From positions 1 through 52,017 of the forward strand of contig CAIVGN010000016.1 of NCBI GenBank assembly GCA_903905455.1: 52,017 nt of DNA. Reading direction: 5' to 3'. This DNA is from an uncultured Archangium sp. (lineage in GTDB: Bacteria > Myxococcota > Myxococcia > Myxococcales > Myxococcaceae). Both the position numbers and the translations under genes were made by a program. The number at the start of each line of letters is the position of its first letter. Within the stretch, counting starts at the first letter, position 1. The notes beneath the pieces were generated by a model, which did not search any database, had not been told where the DNA came from, and saw only the letters and a program-made list of their open reading frames with translations. This document shows, piece after piece, positions 33,090 to 41,532 of the stretch.

Positions 33090-33812
33090 ATGCGTGACGG
33101 GACTCGAGTCGAGGACGCGGTGGGGCCGGCGCTGACGAGCCTGGGCGCGCAGCTGGGGGGGGTGGTGCCCGCCTTCGCTCGCGTGCAGTGGCGCCGGGGC
33201 GTCGTCACCTTGACCACCGCGGAGGGCCGCGTGACGGGGTCGCTGACCGCGCCGCGCACGTTGGTGTGCGCGCTGCCGCGGAGATCGGCCCCGGTGCTGG
33301 GGCTGACGGTGTGGCGCCCGGAGCCTGGGGCCCGCGACGCGGTGTGGCGCGCGCTGCAACTCGACGGCGCGGCCCACGACGGCGGGCTCACGCTGGCCCG
33401 CACGCTGCGTGACGCGGGCGCGCAGGAAGAGGCGCAGCTGGCGTGGTCCGCCGCCGACTCGCTGCTCACCACCGAGGACGAGGGCGGGTTCTTCCCCCGC
33501 TGGCCCGGCGCGGCCCGGGTGCTGGCCGGCAGCTCGGCGTCGGCGCCGAGCCTGGTGGAAAAGCTGCTGCCGTACCTGAAGTCGAAGTCGAGCCTCGAGG
33601 CGTGTCTCGCCAGTGAGGGCGTGGCCTGGAACGTCGGCGACGCGCTCTTCGACCTCGCGCAGCGGCCGGTGCAGCCCGCGCGCGCCGCGAAGCTCACGCG
33701 GAACCTCGAGCTGCTCCTGCCGAAGCTCGAAGGCAGCAAGGCGCCCGCGGTGAAGGAGGAGGCGCACCTGCTGCGCTGGCCATACATGCTGGCCCGCGAC
33801 CTCCACGGCTGA
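33090..33812 (+). CDS. Unrecognised cytoplasmic protein
   Basis: 240 residues from ATG 33090 (MRDGTRVEDAVGPALTSLG); the frame is open upstream to 33042, but the 48 extra bases encode Gly/Arg-rich sequence and the shorter start fits better. The first half looks alpha/beta ('RVQWRRGVVTLTTAEGRVTG', 'TLVCALPRRSAPVLGLTVWR'), the second half is helical, with 'AQEEAQLAWSAADSLLTTED' and 'PSLVEKLLPYLKSKSSLEAC' resembling weak TPR pairs. No export signal, membrane helix or catalytic motif. The 186-bp gap upstream is otherwise empty. Confidence 0.6.
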   Translation: MRDGTRVEDAVGPALTSLGAQLGGVVPAFARVQWRRGVVTLTTAEGRVTGSLTAPRTLVCALPRRSAPVLGLTVWRPEPGARDAVWRALQLDGAAHDGGLTLARTLRDAGAQEEAQLAWSAADSLLTTEDEGGFFPRWPGAARVLAGSSASAPSLVEKLLPYLKSKSSLEACLASEGVAWNVGDALFDLAQRPVQPARAAKLTRNLELLLPKLEGSKAPAVKEEAHLLRWPYMLARDLHG

Positions 33813-33827
33813 CGACCCGGCCGGCGG

Positions 33828-33872
33828 AAAAAAACCGCGCTCGAAGCGCCCCCTTTAGGCACCTCGAGCGCG
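33828..33872 (-). terminator. Rho-independent terminator of the DUF1508 lipoprotein gene
   Basis: Read on the minus strand, CGCGCTCGA pairs perfectly with TCGAGCGCG (9 bp) around a 19-base loop and is followed by GTTTTTTT. It starts 20 bases after the stop codon of the lipoprotein gene. It is the clearest intrinsic terminator in the window. Confidence 0.85.
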
Positions 33873-33892
33873 TCGTTCCCCCACGACTGCTT

Positions 33893-34669
33893 TTACTTGG
33901 AGCTGCCGACCAGGCCGAAGACCGCGGTCACGCCGCGCTCGGCGTTCGCCTGGCTGGCGTAGAGCTCGCTGCGGCCAATGACCGCGCCGTTGAGCGCCTT
34001 GAGCACGAAGTAGCTCTGGCCGTCGGCCGCCGCGCGGATCTCGTAGCGGGTCAGCTGCGCGCCGTTGCTCTTGACCGAGGCCACGCCGTTCGCCGCGCTC
34101 GCCCTGGTGGTGTAGCCCTGCGACTGGAGCACGATCTGCCCGTTGTTCGCCTTGAGGTGGAAGTAGTACTTCCCGTCGAGCCCCTTGAAGGTCTCGAAGC
34201 GCGTGTCGCCCTGGGTCGCCAGGCCCGACGAGATGATGTTCTTCACGACCTTCTGCACCGAGGCCGCGCCGCGCTCGGCGTTGGCCACCGAGGCGTACAT
34301 CTCGCTCATGCCGATGAGGGCGCCGTTGGCCGCGGCGAGCACGAAGTAGTGGCTGCCGTCGCTGGCCTCACGCTGCAGGTAGCGCATCGTGTCCTGGCCG
34401 TTGACCTTCACCGACTCGATGCCACCCTGGGCGCCGGCCGCCGTCGCGTAGCCCTGGCTGGCGAGGACCTTCTCGCCGTTGCCCGCGAGGAGGTGGAAGT
34501 AGTGCTGCCCGTCCTTGCCCACGAAGGTCTCGAAGCGGCCGGTCGTCGCCGCGAGCTCCGACTGCGCGTCCATGGTGGTGTCGAACTCGCCGTCGACCAT
34601 CGCGTCGGCCGGGCCACAGGCGGTGAAAGCGAGGGCGAGCATCAGGAGCGAGGTGCGGAGGGTGGTCAT
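33893..34669 (-). CDS. Lipoprotein with four DUF1508 (YegP-like) repeats
   Basis: 258 residues from ATG 34669. The signal peptide MTTLRTSLLMLALAFTAC ends in a lipobox. Then come four DUF1508 units: 'GRFETFVGKDGQHYFHLLAG' (about residue 45), 'MRYLQREASDGSHYFVLAAA' (95), 'TRFETFKGLDGKYYFHLKAN' (155) and 'TRYEIRAAADGQSYFVLKAL' (210). Each is followed by 'NG..(I/V)(G/L).S..Y....A' and 'G(I/V/A)..V'. In YegP two such units form one compact domain, so this is two YegP-like domains in tandem on a lipid anchor. DUF1508 function is unknown. The start is well separated from the divergent gene, and a strong terminator follows. Confidence 0.85.
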   Translation of the reverse strand: MTTLRTSLLMLALAFTACGPADAMVDGEFDTTMDAQSELAATTGRFETFVGKDGQHYFHLLAGNGEKVLASQGYATAAGAQGGIESVKVNGQDTMRYLQREASDGSHYFVLAAANGALIGMSEMYASVANAERGAASVQKVVKNIISSGLATQGDTRFETFKGLDGKYYFHLKANNGQIVLQSQGYTTRASAANGVASVKSNGAQLTRYEIRAAADGQSYFVLKALNGAVIGRSELYASQANAERGVTAVFGLVGSSK

Positions 34670-34777
34670 GGTCGGGCTCTTTTCGAGTGAAGCGAGGATG
34701 CAGACCCCGTTTGCACCCTGCGTGCCGGGGGACACTGCTCCGTAAGCCCATGGACTCAGGCGGACCCTGACGGGGAG

Positions 34778-34817
34778 TTGTTGCGCTGGTGCAACAAGGG
34801 TCACTAGAATACAACGG
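34778..34817 (+). promoter_or_regulatory. Promoter with inverted repeat before the GDPD/phytase-like gene
   Basis: TAGAAT at 34805-34810 is a good -10 match eight bases before the first ATG at 34818. TTGCGC at 34781-34786, 18 bp upstream, is a partial -35. The perfect inverted repeat TTGTTGC / GCAACAA (34778-34784 and 34791-34797) covers the -35 and spacer, a possible regulator site. Transcription would start next to the ATG, so a short or absent leader is likely. Confidence 0.4.
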
Positions 34818-36716
34818 ATGATGCGGAGAATGGTGCTCGTGGTGGTGGGCTGGCTGGCGGGCTGTGCCACGGGGGAGCGGGGCGCCCCGGGCGTGGAGGG
34901 GCCGCCGCGGGCGGAGGTCTTCGTGCTGCGCCCCACGCCCATCCTCCCGGGCCAGTCGAGCGGCTTCGCGGTGCCCGGCGGGCCGTGGGAAGGGCAGCCG
35001 GTGCAGGGGTTCTCGGGCCTCACCCTGGACCTCGACGGGGGCTTGCTGGGCATCACCGACAACGGCTTCGGGGCGCTGGTGAACTCCGGCGACTTCTACC
35101 CGCGCGTGTATCGGCTGGCGCTGCGTGATGGGGCGCTGCGCGCCGAGCCGTTCTTCCGGTTCGCGGGTGCACCAGGGCCGCTGACCGGCGCCGACGTGGA
35201 CCCGGAGTCGTTGGTCCGCGCGCCCGACGGCACCTTCTGGGTGGGCGAGGAGTTCGGCCCTTCGCTGCTGCACGTCGACCGCGGCGGGGTGGTGCTGGCA
35301 CAGTACCGCGTGCCGGAAGAAGACGGCGGGTGGCTCCGCTCGCCCGACGCGCCCGAGCTCGCGGGCCTGCTGCGCACCATGCTCACGCTGCGGCGCACCA
35401 CGGGCACCGGCATCGTCTCGCCGGCCGAGGCGATGCTCACCCGCGACGTCGTGGAGCAACTGCACCGGGCGGGCTTTCGCGTGGTGCCGTGGACGGTGAA
35501 CGAGCCTTCGCGCATGCGCGAGCTGGTGGGCCTCGGGGTCGATGGGTTGATCAGCGATCGCCCCGACCTCGCGCTCGCCCTCGACGCCGGGGTGGAGGTG
35601 CAGGGTCACCGCGGCGCGCGGGGCTTGCGACCGGAGAGCACCTTGCCGGCCTTCGAGGCGGCTCTCTCATTGGGGACGCCGACGCTGGAGTTCGACCTGA
35701 GCCTCATCGCCGACGGGGGCGTGGTCATCTGGCACGACCCGCGGCTGGAGGCGCCGAAGTGCACCGGCCCGGGCGATGCGGGCCTGGAGTTGGCTACCGC
35801 GACGCTCGACCAGGTGCAGGCCTTCGCGTGCGACGGGCTGCTGGCGGCGCGGTTCCCCGCCCAGCGCCGCGAGGTGGGACCGGTCACCGCGGCCTTCGTC
35901 GTCGCCGGCCACGCGCCAGGCGCCTGGGCCCCGCTCACGCTGCGGACCCTGCTCGACTTCCTCGAGTTCTGGGGCGCGCTTCACCCGGCCGCGACGCCGC
36001 CGCGGCTCAACGTCGAGACCAAGGGCCACCACCCGGGCGACGTGCTGCAGCTGCGAAGGCACCTGCTGGCCACGCTCACGGGCACGCCCTGGCAGGCGCG
36101 CGCCACGTTGCAGAGCTTCGACTTCGAGAGCCTCGGCCGCGGGCCGGTGCCGACGGTGGCCCTCCTCGAGGGCACGGCGAGCGCGGTGACCGCGAACGTG
36201 GGGCGCAGCAGTGGCTTCGAGAACCTGGGGCTCTCGGCCGACGGCGGCACGCTGTACGCGATGCTCGAGAAGCCCCTCGACGCCTCGCGCGAGCTGCGCG
36301 CCTATGGCTTCGACCTCGGAACCCAGGCGTTCACCGGGGTGGCCTTCCGCTTTCCCCTCGACCCGCGCGCCGTGGCGGTGGGCGACGTGACGATGGTGAG
36401 CGCGACCACCGGGCTGGCGTTGGAGCGCGACGACTCGGAGGGAAAGGCCGACGGGTACAAGCGGTTGATCGCCTTCGAGCTGCCACCCGTGCGCGGCGGC
36501 GTGGTGACGCGGCACGAGGTCGCTGACCTGCTGCACCTCACCCTGCGCGACGGGGGCGCCTTCAGCTTCCCCTTCTGGACCATCGAGGGGCTGACGCGCC
36601 TGCCCGACGGACGCCTCGCCATCGTGGCCGACAACAACTTCCCCTTTGGCCGCGCGAGGCACCCCGACAGCGGCGTGCCCGACGAGACCGAGCTGCTGCT
36701 GCTGGAGCTGCGCTGA
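34818..36716 (+). CDS. Lipoprotein: circularly permuted GDPD domain inside an esterase-like phytase domain
   Basis: 632 residues; the signal peptide MMRRMVLVVVGWLAGC ends in a lipobox (ATG 34830 is another start). About 55-175 are the first half of an 'esterase-like activity of phytase' domain ('GADVDPESLVRAPDGTFWVG', 'EEFGPSLLHVDRGGVVL'). About 185-256 are the end of a glycerophosphodiester phosphodiesterase barrel (PWTVN at 224-228, 'LGVDGLISDRPDLALAL'). About 260-445 are its beginning, with His264 in GHRGARGLRPES, 'FDLSLIADGGVVIWHDP' (His306), 'LNVETKG' and 'LQSFDFESL'. About 450-632 resume the phytase-like domain ('FENLGLSADGGTLYAML', 'EGLTRLPDGRLAIVADNNF'). The GDPD catalytic His and acidic residues appear present. 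The gene overlaps the next by one base. Confidence 0.83.
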   Translation: MMRRMVLVVVGWLAGCATGERGAPGVEGPPRAEVFVLRPTPILPGQSSGFAVPGGPWEGQPVQGFSGLTLDLDGGLLGITDNGFGALVNSGDFYPRVYRLALRDGALRAEPFFRFAGAPGPLTGADVDPESLVRAPDGTFWVGEEFGPSLLHVDRGGVVLAQYRVPEEDGGWLRSPDAPELAGLLRTMLTLRRTTGTGIVSPAEAMLTRDVVEQLHRAGFRVVPWTVNEPSRMRELVGLGVDGLISDRPDLALALDAGVEVQGHRGARGLRPESTLPAFEAALSLGTPTLEFDLSLIADGGVVIWHDPRLEAPKCTGPGDAGLELATATLDQVQAFACDGLLAARFPAQRREVGPVTAAFVVAGHAPGAWAPLTLRTLLDFLEFWGALHPAATPPRLNVETKGHHPGDVLQLRRHLLATLTGTPWQARATLQSFDFESLGRGPVPTVALLEGTASAVTANVGRSSGFENLGLSADGGTLYAMLEKPLDASRELRAYGFDLGTQAFTGVAFRFPLDPRAVAVGDVTMVSATTGLALERDDSEGKADGYKRLIAFELPPVRGGVVTRHEVADLLHLTLRDGGAFSFPFWTIEGLTRLPDGRLAIVADNNFPFGRARHPDSGVPDETELLLLELR

Positions 36717-38206
36717 TGGACGCGAGCCTCGACACCGACCTGCAGCTCCACTCGGCCGACATGGAGGCCGTGGCGCGCCGCCTGGTGGAGCACGCCTGCA
36801 CGCGCACCCAGACACGCAACGGCGCGGTGTTCCTCTGGGACGCGAAGGCGAAGGGGCTGACCGTCGACTTCCACATGGTCGAGGGCGTCATCGTGACGCT
36901 GCCCGGTACCGGCTCGGTGCTCAAGCCGCGCCGTGACGGCCGGGCCAACGGCATCGCCGTGAGCTGCTTCGAGAGCGGCAACCCGTACCTCTGCAACGAC
37001 ACCGCGCAAGACCCGAACTACGCGCGCTACTTCCTCGACGTGTCGGCGGTGCTCGCGGTGCCCATCCCGTGGCAGGGCAAGCCCATCGGGGTGCTCACCG
37101 TCTCGAGCCAGAGGACCGAGGCCTTCGACTATTCGCACGTGCAGCAGCTCGAGGAGATCGCCTCCGCGTCGGCCAAGTACCTGCGCCGGGCGTCGCTGGC
37201 GCGGCAGACGAAGGCCGACGGGCGCCCGTTCGTCATCAAGGGCCTCTCACCGGCGTGGCACGAGGTGGAGCGCAAGCTGGAGCAGGTCTCGGCCACCGAC
37301 GTGCCGGTGCTGGTGACGGGAGAGAGCGGCACCGGCAAGGACCTCGTGTCGCGGGCGATTCACTTCAACAGCAAGCGCGCGGGCAAGCCCTTCGTCACCG
37401 TGAACTGCGCGGCGATCCCCGAGACGATGCTCGAGAGCGTGCTCTTCGGGCACGTGAAGGGCGCGTTCACCGGGGCCTCGTTCGACAAGGTGGGCGAGTT
37501 CCAGAAGGCCGACGGGGGGACGTTGTTCCTCGACGAGCTCGGGGAGCTGCCGTTGATGCTCCAGGCCAAGGTGCTGCGGGCCATCGAGCAGGGCGAGGTG
37601 TCGCCGCTGGGCAGCAACGGCGCCCCGGGGCGGGTGGACGTGCGGTTCATCTGCGCCACGAACCGGGACCTCCCGGCGATGGTGAAGGAGGGGAAGTTCC
37701 GCGACGACCTCTACTTCCGCGTGGGGGTGATCAGCGTCGAACTGCCCGCGCTGCGCACGTACAAGGACAACCTGCCCATCCTCGCGCAGGTGTTCCTGCA
37801 GCAGGCGGCGCAGCGACATGGGCGCAAGGTGAGCGCGCTGAGCAAGGAGGCGATGGCCGTGCTCCTGGCGTGGGACTTCCCCGGCAACGTGCGCGAGCTG
37901 AAGAACGCGCTGGAGCACGCGGTGGTGATGGCCCGCGGCGACACCGTGCTGCCCGAGGACTTGCCCAGGGTGATGCGGGGCGCGGCGGTGAAGGCAGAGG
38001 CGAAGGTGAGCGCGGCTCCGCAGACGCTCGCGGCCTTGCGCGAGCTGTGGCTGGGGCCGCTGGAGAAGAAGTACCTCCTCGAGTTGCTCGACGCGCACGA
38101 GGGGAAGGTGGAGGCCGCCGCGAAGGTCGCGGGCATCAACCGGGTGACCCTGTATCGGCTCATGCAGAAACATGGGCTGACGGTGCAGCGGAGGGTGAAG
38201 GGGTAG
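36716..38206 (+). CDS. Sigma-54-dependent transcriptional activator with GAF domain
   Basis: 496 residues. A GAF sensory domain (about 10-165: 'RNGAVFLWDAKAKGLTVDFH', 'VLAVPIPWQGKPIGVLTVSS') precedes the AAA+ domain: Walker A GESGTGKD at 202-209, sigma-54 contact loop GAFTGA at 249-254, Walker B 'GGTLFLDELGELPL' and arginine finger region 'FRDDLYFRVGVI'. A Fis-type HTH ends the protein ('EAAAKVAGINRVTLYRLMQK'). No receiver is present, so activity is likely set by ligand binding to GAF. The ATG overlaps the stop of the GDPD/phytase-like gene (TGATG), so the two are co-translated and the activator may respond to products of phosphodiester breakdown. That link is inference. Confidence 0.92.
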   Translation: MDASLDTDLQLHSADMEAVARRLVEHACTRTQTRNGAVFLWDAKAKGLTVDFHMVEGVIVTLPGTGSVLKPRRDGRANGIAVSCFESGNPYLCNDTAQDPNYARYFLDVSAVLAVPIPWQGKPIGVLTVSSQRTEAFDYSHVQQLEEIASASAKYLRRASLARQTKADGRPFVIKGLSPAWHEVERKLEQVSATDVPVLVTGESGTGKDLVSRAIHFNSKRAGKPFVTVNCAAIPETMLESVLFGHVKGAFTGASFDKVGEFQKADGGTLFLDELGELPLMLQAKVLRAIEQGEVSPLGSNGAPGRVDVRFICATNRDLPAMVKEGKFRDDLYFRVGVISVELPALRTYKDNLPILAQVFLQQAAQRHGRKVSALSKEAMAVLLAWDFPGNVRELKNALEHAVVMARGDTVLPEDLPRVMRGAAVKAEAKVSAAPQTLAALRELWLGPLEKKYLLELLDAHEGKVEAAAKVAGINRVTLYRLMQKHGLTVQRRVKG

Positions 38207-38552
38207 GGGCGGTGAAGGCAAAGGCCAAAGCCATGGGGAACAAGGGCGTGGTGTGAGGCCAGCGCCGTGCTCGGGTTGATCAGCCCCTCGGCCCCACCGC
38301 GTCGGTGACGGGTGGGTGCAGGCTTCGTCTCGGGCCATGCACTCTGACGGACTCGGTGGTGGTGCGCACCCCCACGGAGTCCGTCAGTGTTGCTGAATCG
38401 AGACGCCGCGCCTTCGAGGGGCTCGCACGTGAGGGGCACGGCCGACGACCCGCGAACGACCGCCACCCTTCCAGCTGCCGTTCACCTCGGAGCCCCCCCG
38501 CGCGCCGCCACGCAGCACCTTTCCCCTCACCCTGGAGTAGCGTCCTGCGCCC
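38207..38552. other. Intergenic region with a long palindrome
   Basis: The 346 bp between the sigma-54 activator and the TPR gene contain no convincing coding frame. The notable feature is the 44-bp palindrome at 38344-38387, listed separately. I found no clear -35/-10 pair and no -24/-12 sigma-54 promoter (TGGCAC-N5-TTGC). Confidence 0.5.
38344..38387. repeat. 44-bp near-perfect palindrome
   Basis: Two 22-base arms with no spacer pair at 20 of 22 positions. The outer arms CTGACGGACTC and GAGTCCGTCAG are perfect; the centre is GGTGCGCACC. As RNA it would form a very stable hairpin, but no T-run follows, so a simple intrinsic terminator is unlikely. It could be a protein-binding site, an mRNA stabiliser for the upstream operon or an extragenic palindromic element. 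Confidence 0.75.
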
Positions 38553-39245
38553 GTGGACATCCGCCGTCTCAAGGAACAGGCCTCCCGTCTCAGCGCTGAC
38601 GGGCGCTACGAGCGCGCCGAGGTGCTCTACCGGCAGATGCTCACCCTGCTGCCCCGCGACGCCAACCTCTGGCTGCGTCACGCCGAGCTCCTCAAGCGCC
38701 TCGACCGCATCGACCCGTCCATCACCAGCTACCGCATGGCCGCCCAGTTGCTCATGGACGCCGGCCACTCCGGCCGCGCCATCGCCTGTCTCAAGATGGC
38801 CCTCGCGCTCAAGCCCGACGACATCGACCTCGTGACCGACATCATCCGCTTCGAGCTCCGCGAGCGACAACACGAGCGCGAGCACCCCGAGCCCCAGCCC
38901 GAGCCGCTGCCTCCCGAGTCCACCGCCGAACCCGAGGCGCCGCCCGCGCTGCTCGCGCTCCCGATGTTCGTCTCCAGCGACTCGCGCATCACCTCGCTGA
39001 TCCCCGAACTCCACGAGCCCATCCCCGAGCCGCGCCCCAGCGCCCCCCGCATTCCCCTCGAGGTCGACTCGCCCCTCCAGCGCTGGCCGCAGGTGCGCCG
39101 CGTGTCCGACACCGAGGTCGCCATCAAGGCCTCCCCCTTCGCCCACTGGGTCGTGGTCACCGCCGCGTCGAACCTCGACGTGCGCTTCTTCGAGCAATAC
39201 CCGGTGAGCGAAGACGCCCTGTGGCTCGAAGAACCCTCGCGCTGA
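38553..39245 (+). CDS. TPR protein with proline-rich linker
   Basis: 230 residues from a GTG at 38553. Residues 1-110 form about three TPR units ('RLSADGRYERAEVLYRQMLT', 'TSYRMAAQLLMDAGHSGRAI', 'ACLKMALALKPDDIDLVTDI'). A Glu/Pro linker follows (about 110-140), then a less conserved region and a C-terminal beta-like piece ('FAHWVVVTAASNLDVRFFEQ'). Cytoplasmic and probably an adaptor. A gap of 15 bp separates it from the NadR-like gene, so the two likely form an operon. Confidence 0.78.
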   Translation: MDIRRLKEQASRLSADGRYERAEVLYRQMLTLLPRDANLWLRHAELLKRLDRIDPSITSYRMAAQLLMDAGHSGRAIACLKMALALKPDDIDLVTDIIRFELRERQHEREHPEPQPEPLPPESTAEPEAPPALLALPMFVSSDSRITSLIPELHEPIPEPRPSAPRIPLEVDSPLQRWPQVRRVSDTEVAIKASPFAHWVVVTAASNLDVRFFEQYPVSEDALWLEEPSR

Positions 39246-39260
39246 TCAGGAGCCGTCCCC

Positions 39261-40406
39261 ATGGGCCTCGACTTCGATGCTTGGTACGGCGGCTCGTATG
39301 ACCCGGAGCCCTCCGGCCCGGTCGCTCCCGTGCCCCTCGCGGAAGGCGGCGCGCTCGCGACCCTCTTCGATTGGGTCCGGCCCCAGTGGGACACCACCTA
39401 TCGCCAGGACCACCGCGTGCCCGGTGACGCCCTGGTCCTCGGCCGGTTTCTGCCCGCGCACCGCGGCCACGCGCTGTTGATCGCCCGCGCCGCGGCCCAC
39501 GTGCAGGGCAAGGTGCACCTCGGCGTCGCGGGCACGACCGGCGACTTCATCCCGCCCAGCGCCCGCTCCACCGCCGTCTTCCAGCTCGTGCCCCGGGAAC
39601 ATCGCGGCGATGCGCTGCAGTGCATCGACGTCGGCGCCGGCCCCGTGGGCGCAGGAGACGCGTTCTGGGCTCCGTGGCTCGCGTGGTTCCGAGCCCAGCC
39701 GAAGCTCGCCGCCTGCCGCACCCTCGTCGCCGGCGACCCGAACGCGCGCCGCTTCGCGGAGTTGCTGGGGCTCTCGTTCCTGCTCGTCGACCGCTCCGAG
39801 CTGCCGCTCAGCGCGTCGATGATCCGCGCCGACCCGTGGAAGCACTGGGAGGACATCGCCCCCAACCTCCGCTCGTACTTCACCCGCACCGTGGCCCTCG
39901 TCGGTCCCGAAGGTGCGGGGAAGTCGACCCTCGGCAAGGCCCTGGGCGCGCACTACCGCACCTCGCTCGCCACCGAGTACCTGCCGCGCTGGTGCAGGAC
40001 CATGGGCGTCGACGTGCCCTCGGTGCAGCAGCTCGCCGGCGAGGTGCTCGAGGGCCAACTCGGCAGCCTCCGCCAGGCCCGCGTCAGCGCCCGCGGCTTC
40101 TGCTTCGCCGACACCGAGTCGCTCTCGCTGTCGCTGTGGTCGAAGCGCCTCCACGGCGTGCCGGGAACCTGGGACGCCGCGCCGCCTTCGCTCACGCTGC
40201 TCCTCGAGGACGCCGCGCCGTGGCTCGGGCGGAAGGACCGCGACGAACCTCAGCAGCGCCTCGCCTTCTTCGAGGCACTTCGGCGCGAATGGAGTGCCCG
40301 CGCGTGGCCCTTCGTCGTCGTGGGTGGGCCCCGGGAAGCGCGCTTCGGCCAGGCCATCACCGCCATCGACGCATGGGTGAAGCAACGCCCCGCCGCCGTG
40401 CGGTGA
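39261..40406 (+). CDS. NadR-like bifunctional NMN adenylyltransferase / ribosylnicotinamide kinase
   Basis: 381 residues with AGGAG about eight bases before the ATG. Residues 55-200 form a nucleotidylyltransferase domain: GRFLPAHRGH (61-70) is the GxFxPxHxGH ATP site, and 'LSASMIRADPWKHWEDI' fits the second motif (iS.t.iR). Residues about 205-380 are a P-loop kinase with Walker A GPEGAGKST (215-223) and a lid-like 'GRKDRDEPQQRLAFF'. This is the catalytic order of NadR, which makes NAD from nicotinamide riboside. The N-terminal 50 residues lack the HTH of enterobacterial NadR and start with 'MGLDFDAWYGGSYDPE', so this is an enzyme without repressor function. The ligase partner could be a related nucleotide rather than NMN. 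Confidence 0.82.
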   Translation: MGLDFDAWYGGSYDPEPSGPVAPVPLAEGGALATLFDWVRPQWDTTYRQDHRVPGDALVLGRFLPAHRGHALLIARAAAHVQGKVHLGVAGTTGDFIPPSARSTAVFQLVPREHRGDALQCIDVGAGPVGAGDAFWAPWLAWFRAQPKLAACRTLVAGDPNARRFAELLGLSFLLVDRSELPLSASMIRADPWKHWEDIAPNLRSYFTRTVALVGPEGAGKSTLGKALGAHYRTSLATEYLPRWCRTMGVDVPSVQQLAGEVLEGQLGSLRQARVSARGFCFADTESLSLSLWSKRLHGVPGTWDAAPPSLTLLLEDAAPWLGRKDRDEPQQRLAFFEALRREWSARAWPFVVVGGPREARFGQAITAIDAWVKQRPAAVR

Positions 40407-40408
40407 GC

Positions 40409-41470
40409 TCAGCTCGGCCCTGCACCCCGCACGCGCATCACGAGAGAAGAGAACCCCCGCGTGACTGACGAACTCAGCGCCACGCACGGCCCCAGCTGCG
40501 GCCGGGGAATCGCGGCGAAGGCCTGGAGCGTGTCCATCAGTTGCTGCCGCGCGAGCTCCGCTCCGAAGCACGCATGTGGTCCCGCACCGAACGCGAGATG
40601 CGGGTTGGGGCGGCGAGCCAGGTCCACCTCGTCGGGCCGCGCGAACACCGCCGGGTCCCGGTTCACGGCGGGAAAGAACACCGCCACCCGTGCGCCCGCA
40701 TCGAGGGCCACGTCTCCCAGTCGCGTGGGCGTGGTCACCTCGCGCACGAAGCGGATCAGCGGGCTGGTGAAGCGCAGCAACTCGTCGACGGCCTCGGGGC
40801 TCGGGTCGAACGGCAGGTCGCGGCGGATCAACACCTCGAGCGCGAGGACGATGGCCATCGCCGTCGACTCATGGCCGGTCTGCGCCAGCAACCGCTGGAG
40901 GTACTGCTGGTCTCCCGGCGAGAGGCCCGCCCCCAGCTCGAAGAAGCGTCCCGGCGCGCCCCGGTGCTCCGCGAGCCAGGAACGCAGCACCGCATCCGCC
41001 CGCTGAAATGATCCAGCGTCGGGCGCCTGCGCCAGGCCCCGCGTCAGCGCCCCGAGGCGCGCGAGGTCCTCGCCTTCCAGCTCGAACGCCGCCCCGAACG
41101 TGCCCAGGGCCAGCGGCTGCGCGAACTCCGTGACCAGGTCTCCACCGCCGCGCTCCACCAACCCCGTGAGCAGCCGTCGCGCCAGCGTGCGGTCTGCGGT
41201 GCTCGGCAGGCTCAAGGTGCGGCGCAGCGAGGTCGAGTGCGGCGGGTCGGAGAGGTTGAGCGAGCGCCCCGGGACCTCGACGTGGAACTTCCCCGTGCCG
41301 AAGCGCGAGGTGAAGGTCTTCGCGTCGGTCAGCACCTGCACCGCCTCCCGGTGACCGAGCACCGCGAAGCGCGTGTCGTCGAGCCGGTGGACCGGGCCCC
41401 CGGCGCGCAAGCCCTCGAGGTGCGCCAGGGCCACGCCGCTCGACCAGGGGCCCGCAGAGAAGAGGTCCAC
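40409..41470 (-). CDS. Cytochrome P450
   Basis: 353 residues from a GTG at 41470 with GGTAGG upstream; the frame stays open to 41650 but that part is antisense to the sigma factor gene. P450 landmarks are: I-helix 'LAQTGHESTAMAIVLAL' (Gly-x-Glu-Ser in place of the usual AGxDT), ExxR in 'VDELLRF', 'FFPAVNRDPAVFARPDEVDL' and the haem loop 'HLAFGAGPHACFG' with Cys301. It is about 50 residues shorter than typical bacterial P450s (around 400), mostly at the N-terminus and B-C region. A monooxygenase of unknown substrate; no ferredoxin or reductase gene is adjacent. It ends two bases from the convergent NadR-like gene. Confidence 0.85.
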   Translation of the reverse strand: MDLFSAGPWSSGVALAHLEGLRAGGPVHRLDDTRFAVLGHREAVQVLTDAKTFTSRFGTGKFHVEVPGRSLNLSDPPHSTSLRRTLSLPSTADRTLARRLLTGLVERGGGDLVTEFAQPLALGTFGAAFELEGEDLARLGALTRGLAQAPDAGSFQRADAVLRSWLAEHRGAPGRFFELGAGLSPGDQQYLQRLLAQTGHESTAMAIVLALEVLIRRDLPFDPSPEAVDELLRFTSPLIRFVREVTTPTRLGDVALDAGARVAVFFPAVNRDPAVFARPDEVDLARRPNPHLAFGAGPHACFGAELARQQLMDTLQAFAAIPRPQLGPCVALSSSVTRGFSSLVMRVRGAGPS

Positions 41471-41532
41471 GGCGTGCAACCTACCGTTACATTGGGTGAG
41501 CCGTGACGCCGCCCTCACGGCCCTCCGAGGCG

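Noticed and set aside
36716-38206. NtrC-type response regulator with a receiver domain
   Set aside because: The N-terminus is GAF, with no acidic pocket or phospho-acceptor Asp.
38207-38552. Sigma-54 promoter upstream of the TPR/NadR operon
   Set aside because: No TGGCAC-N5-TTGC match was found in the gap.
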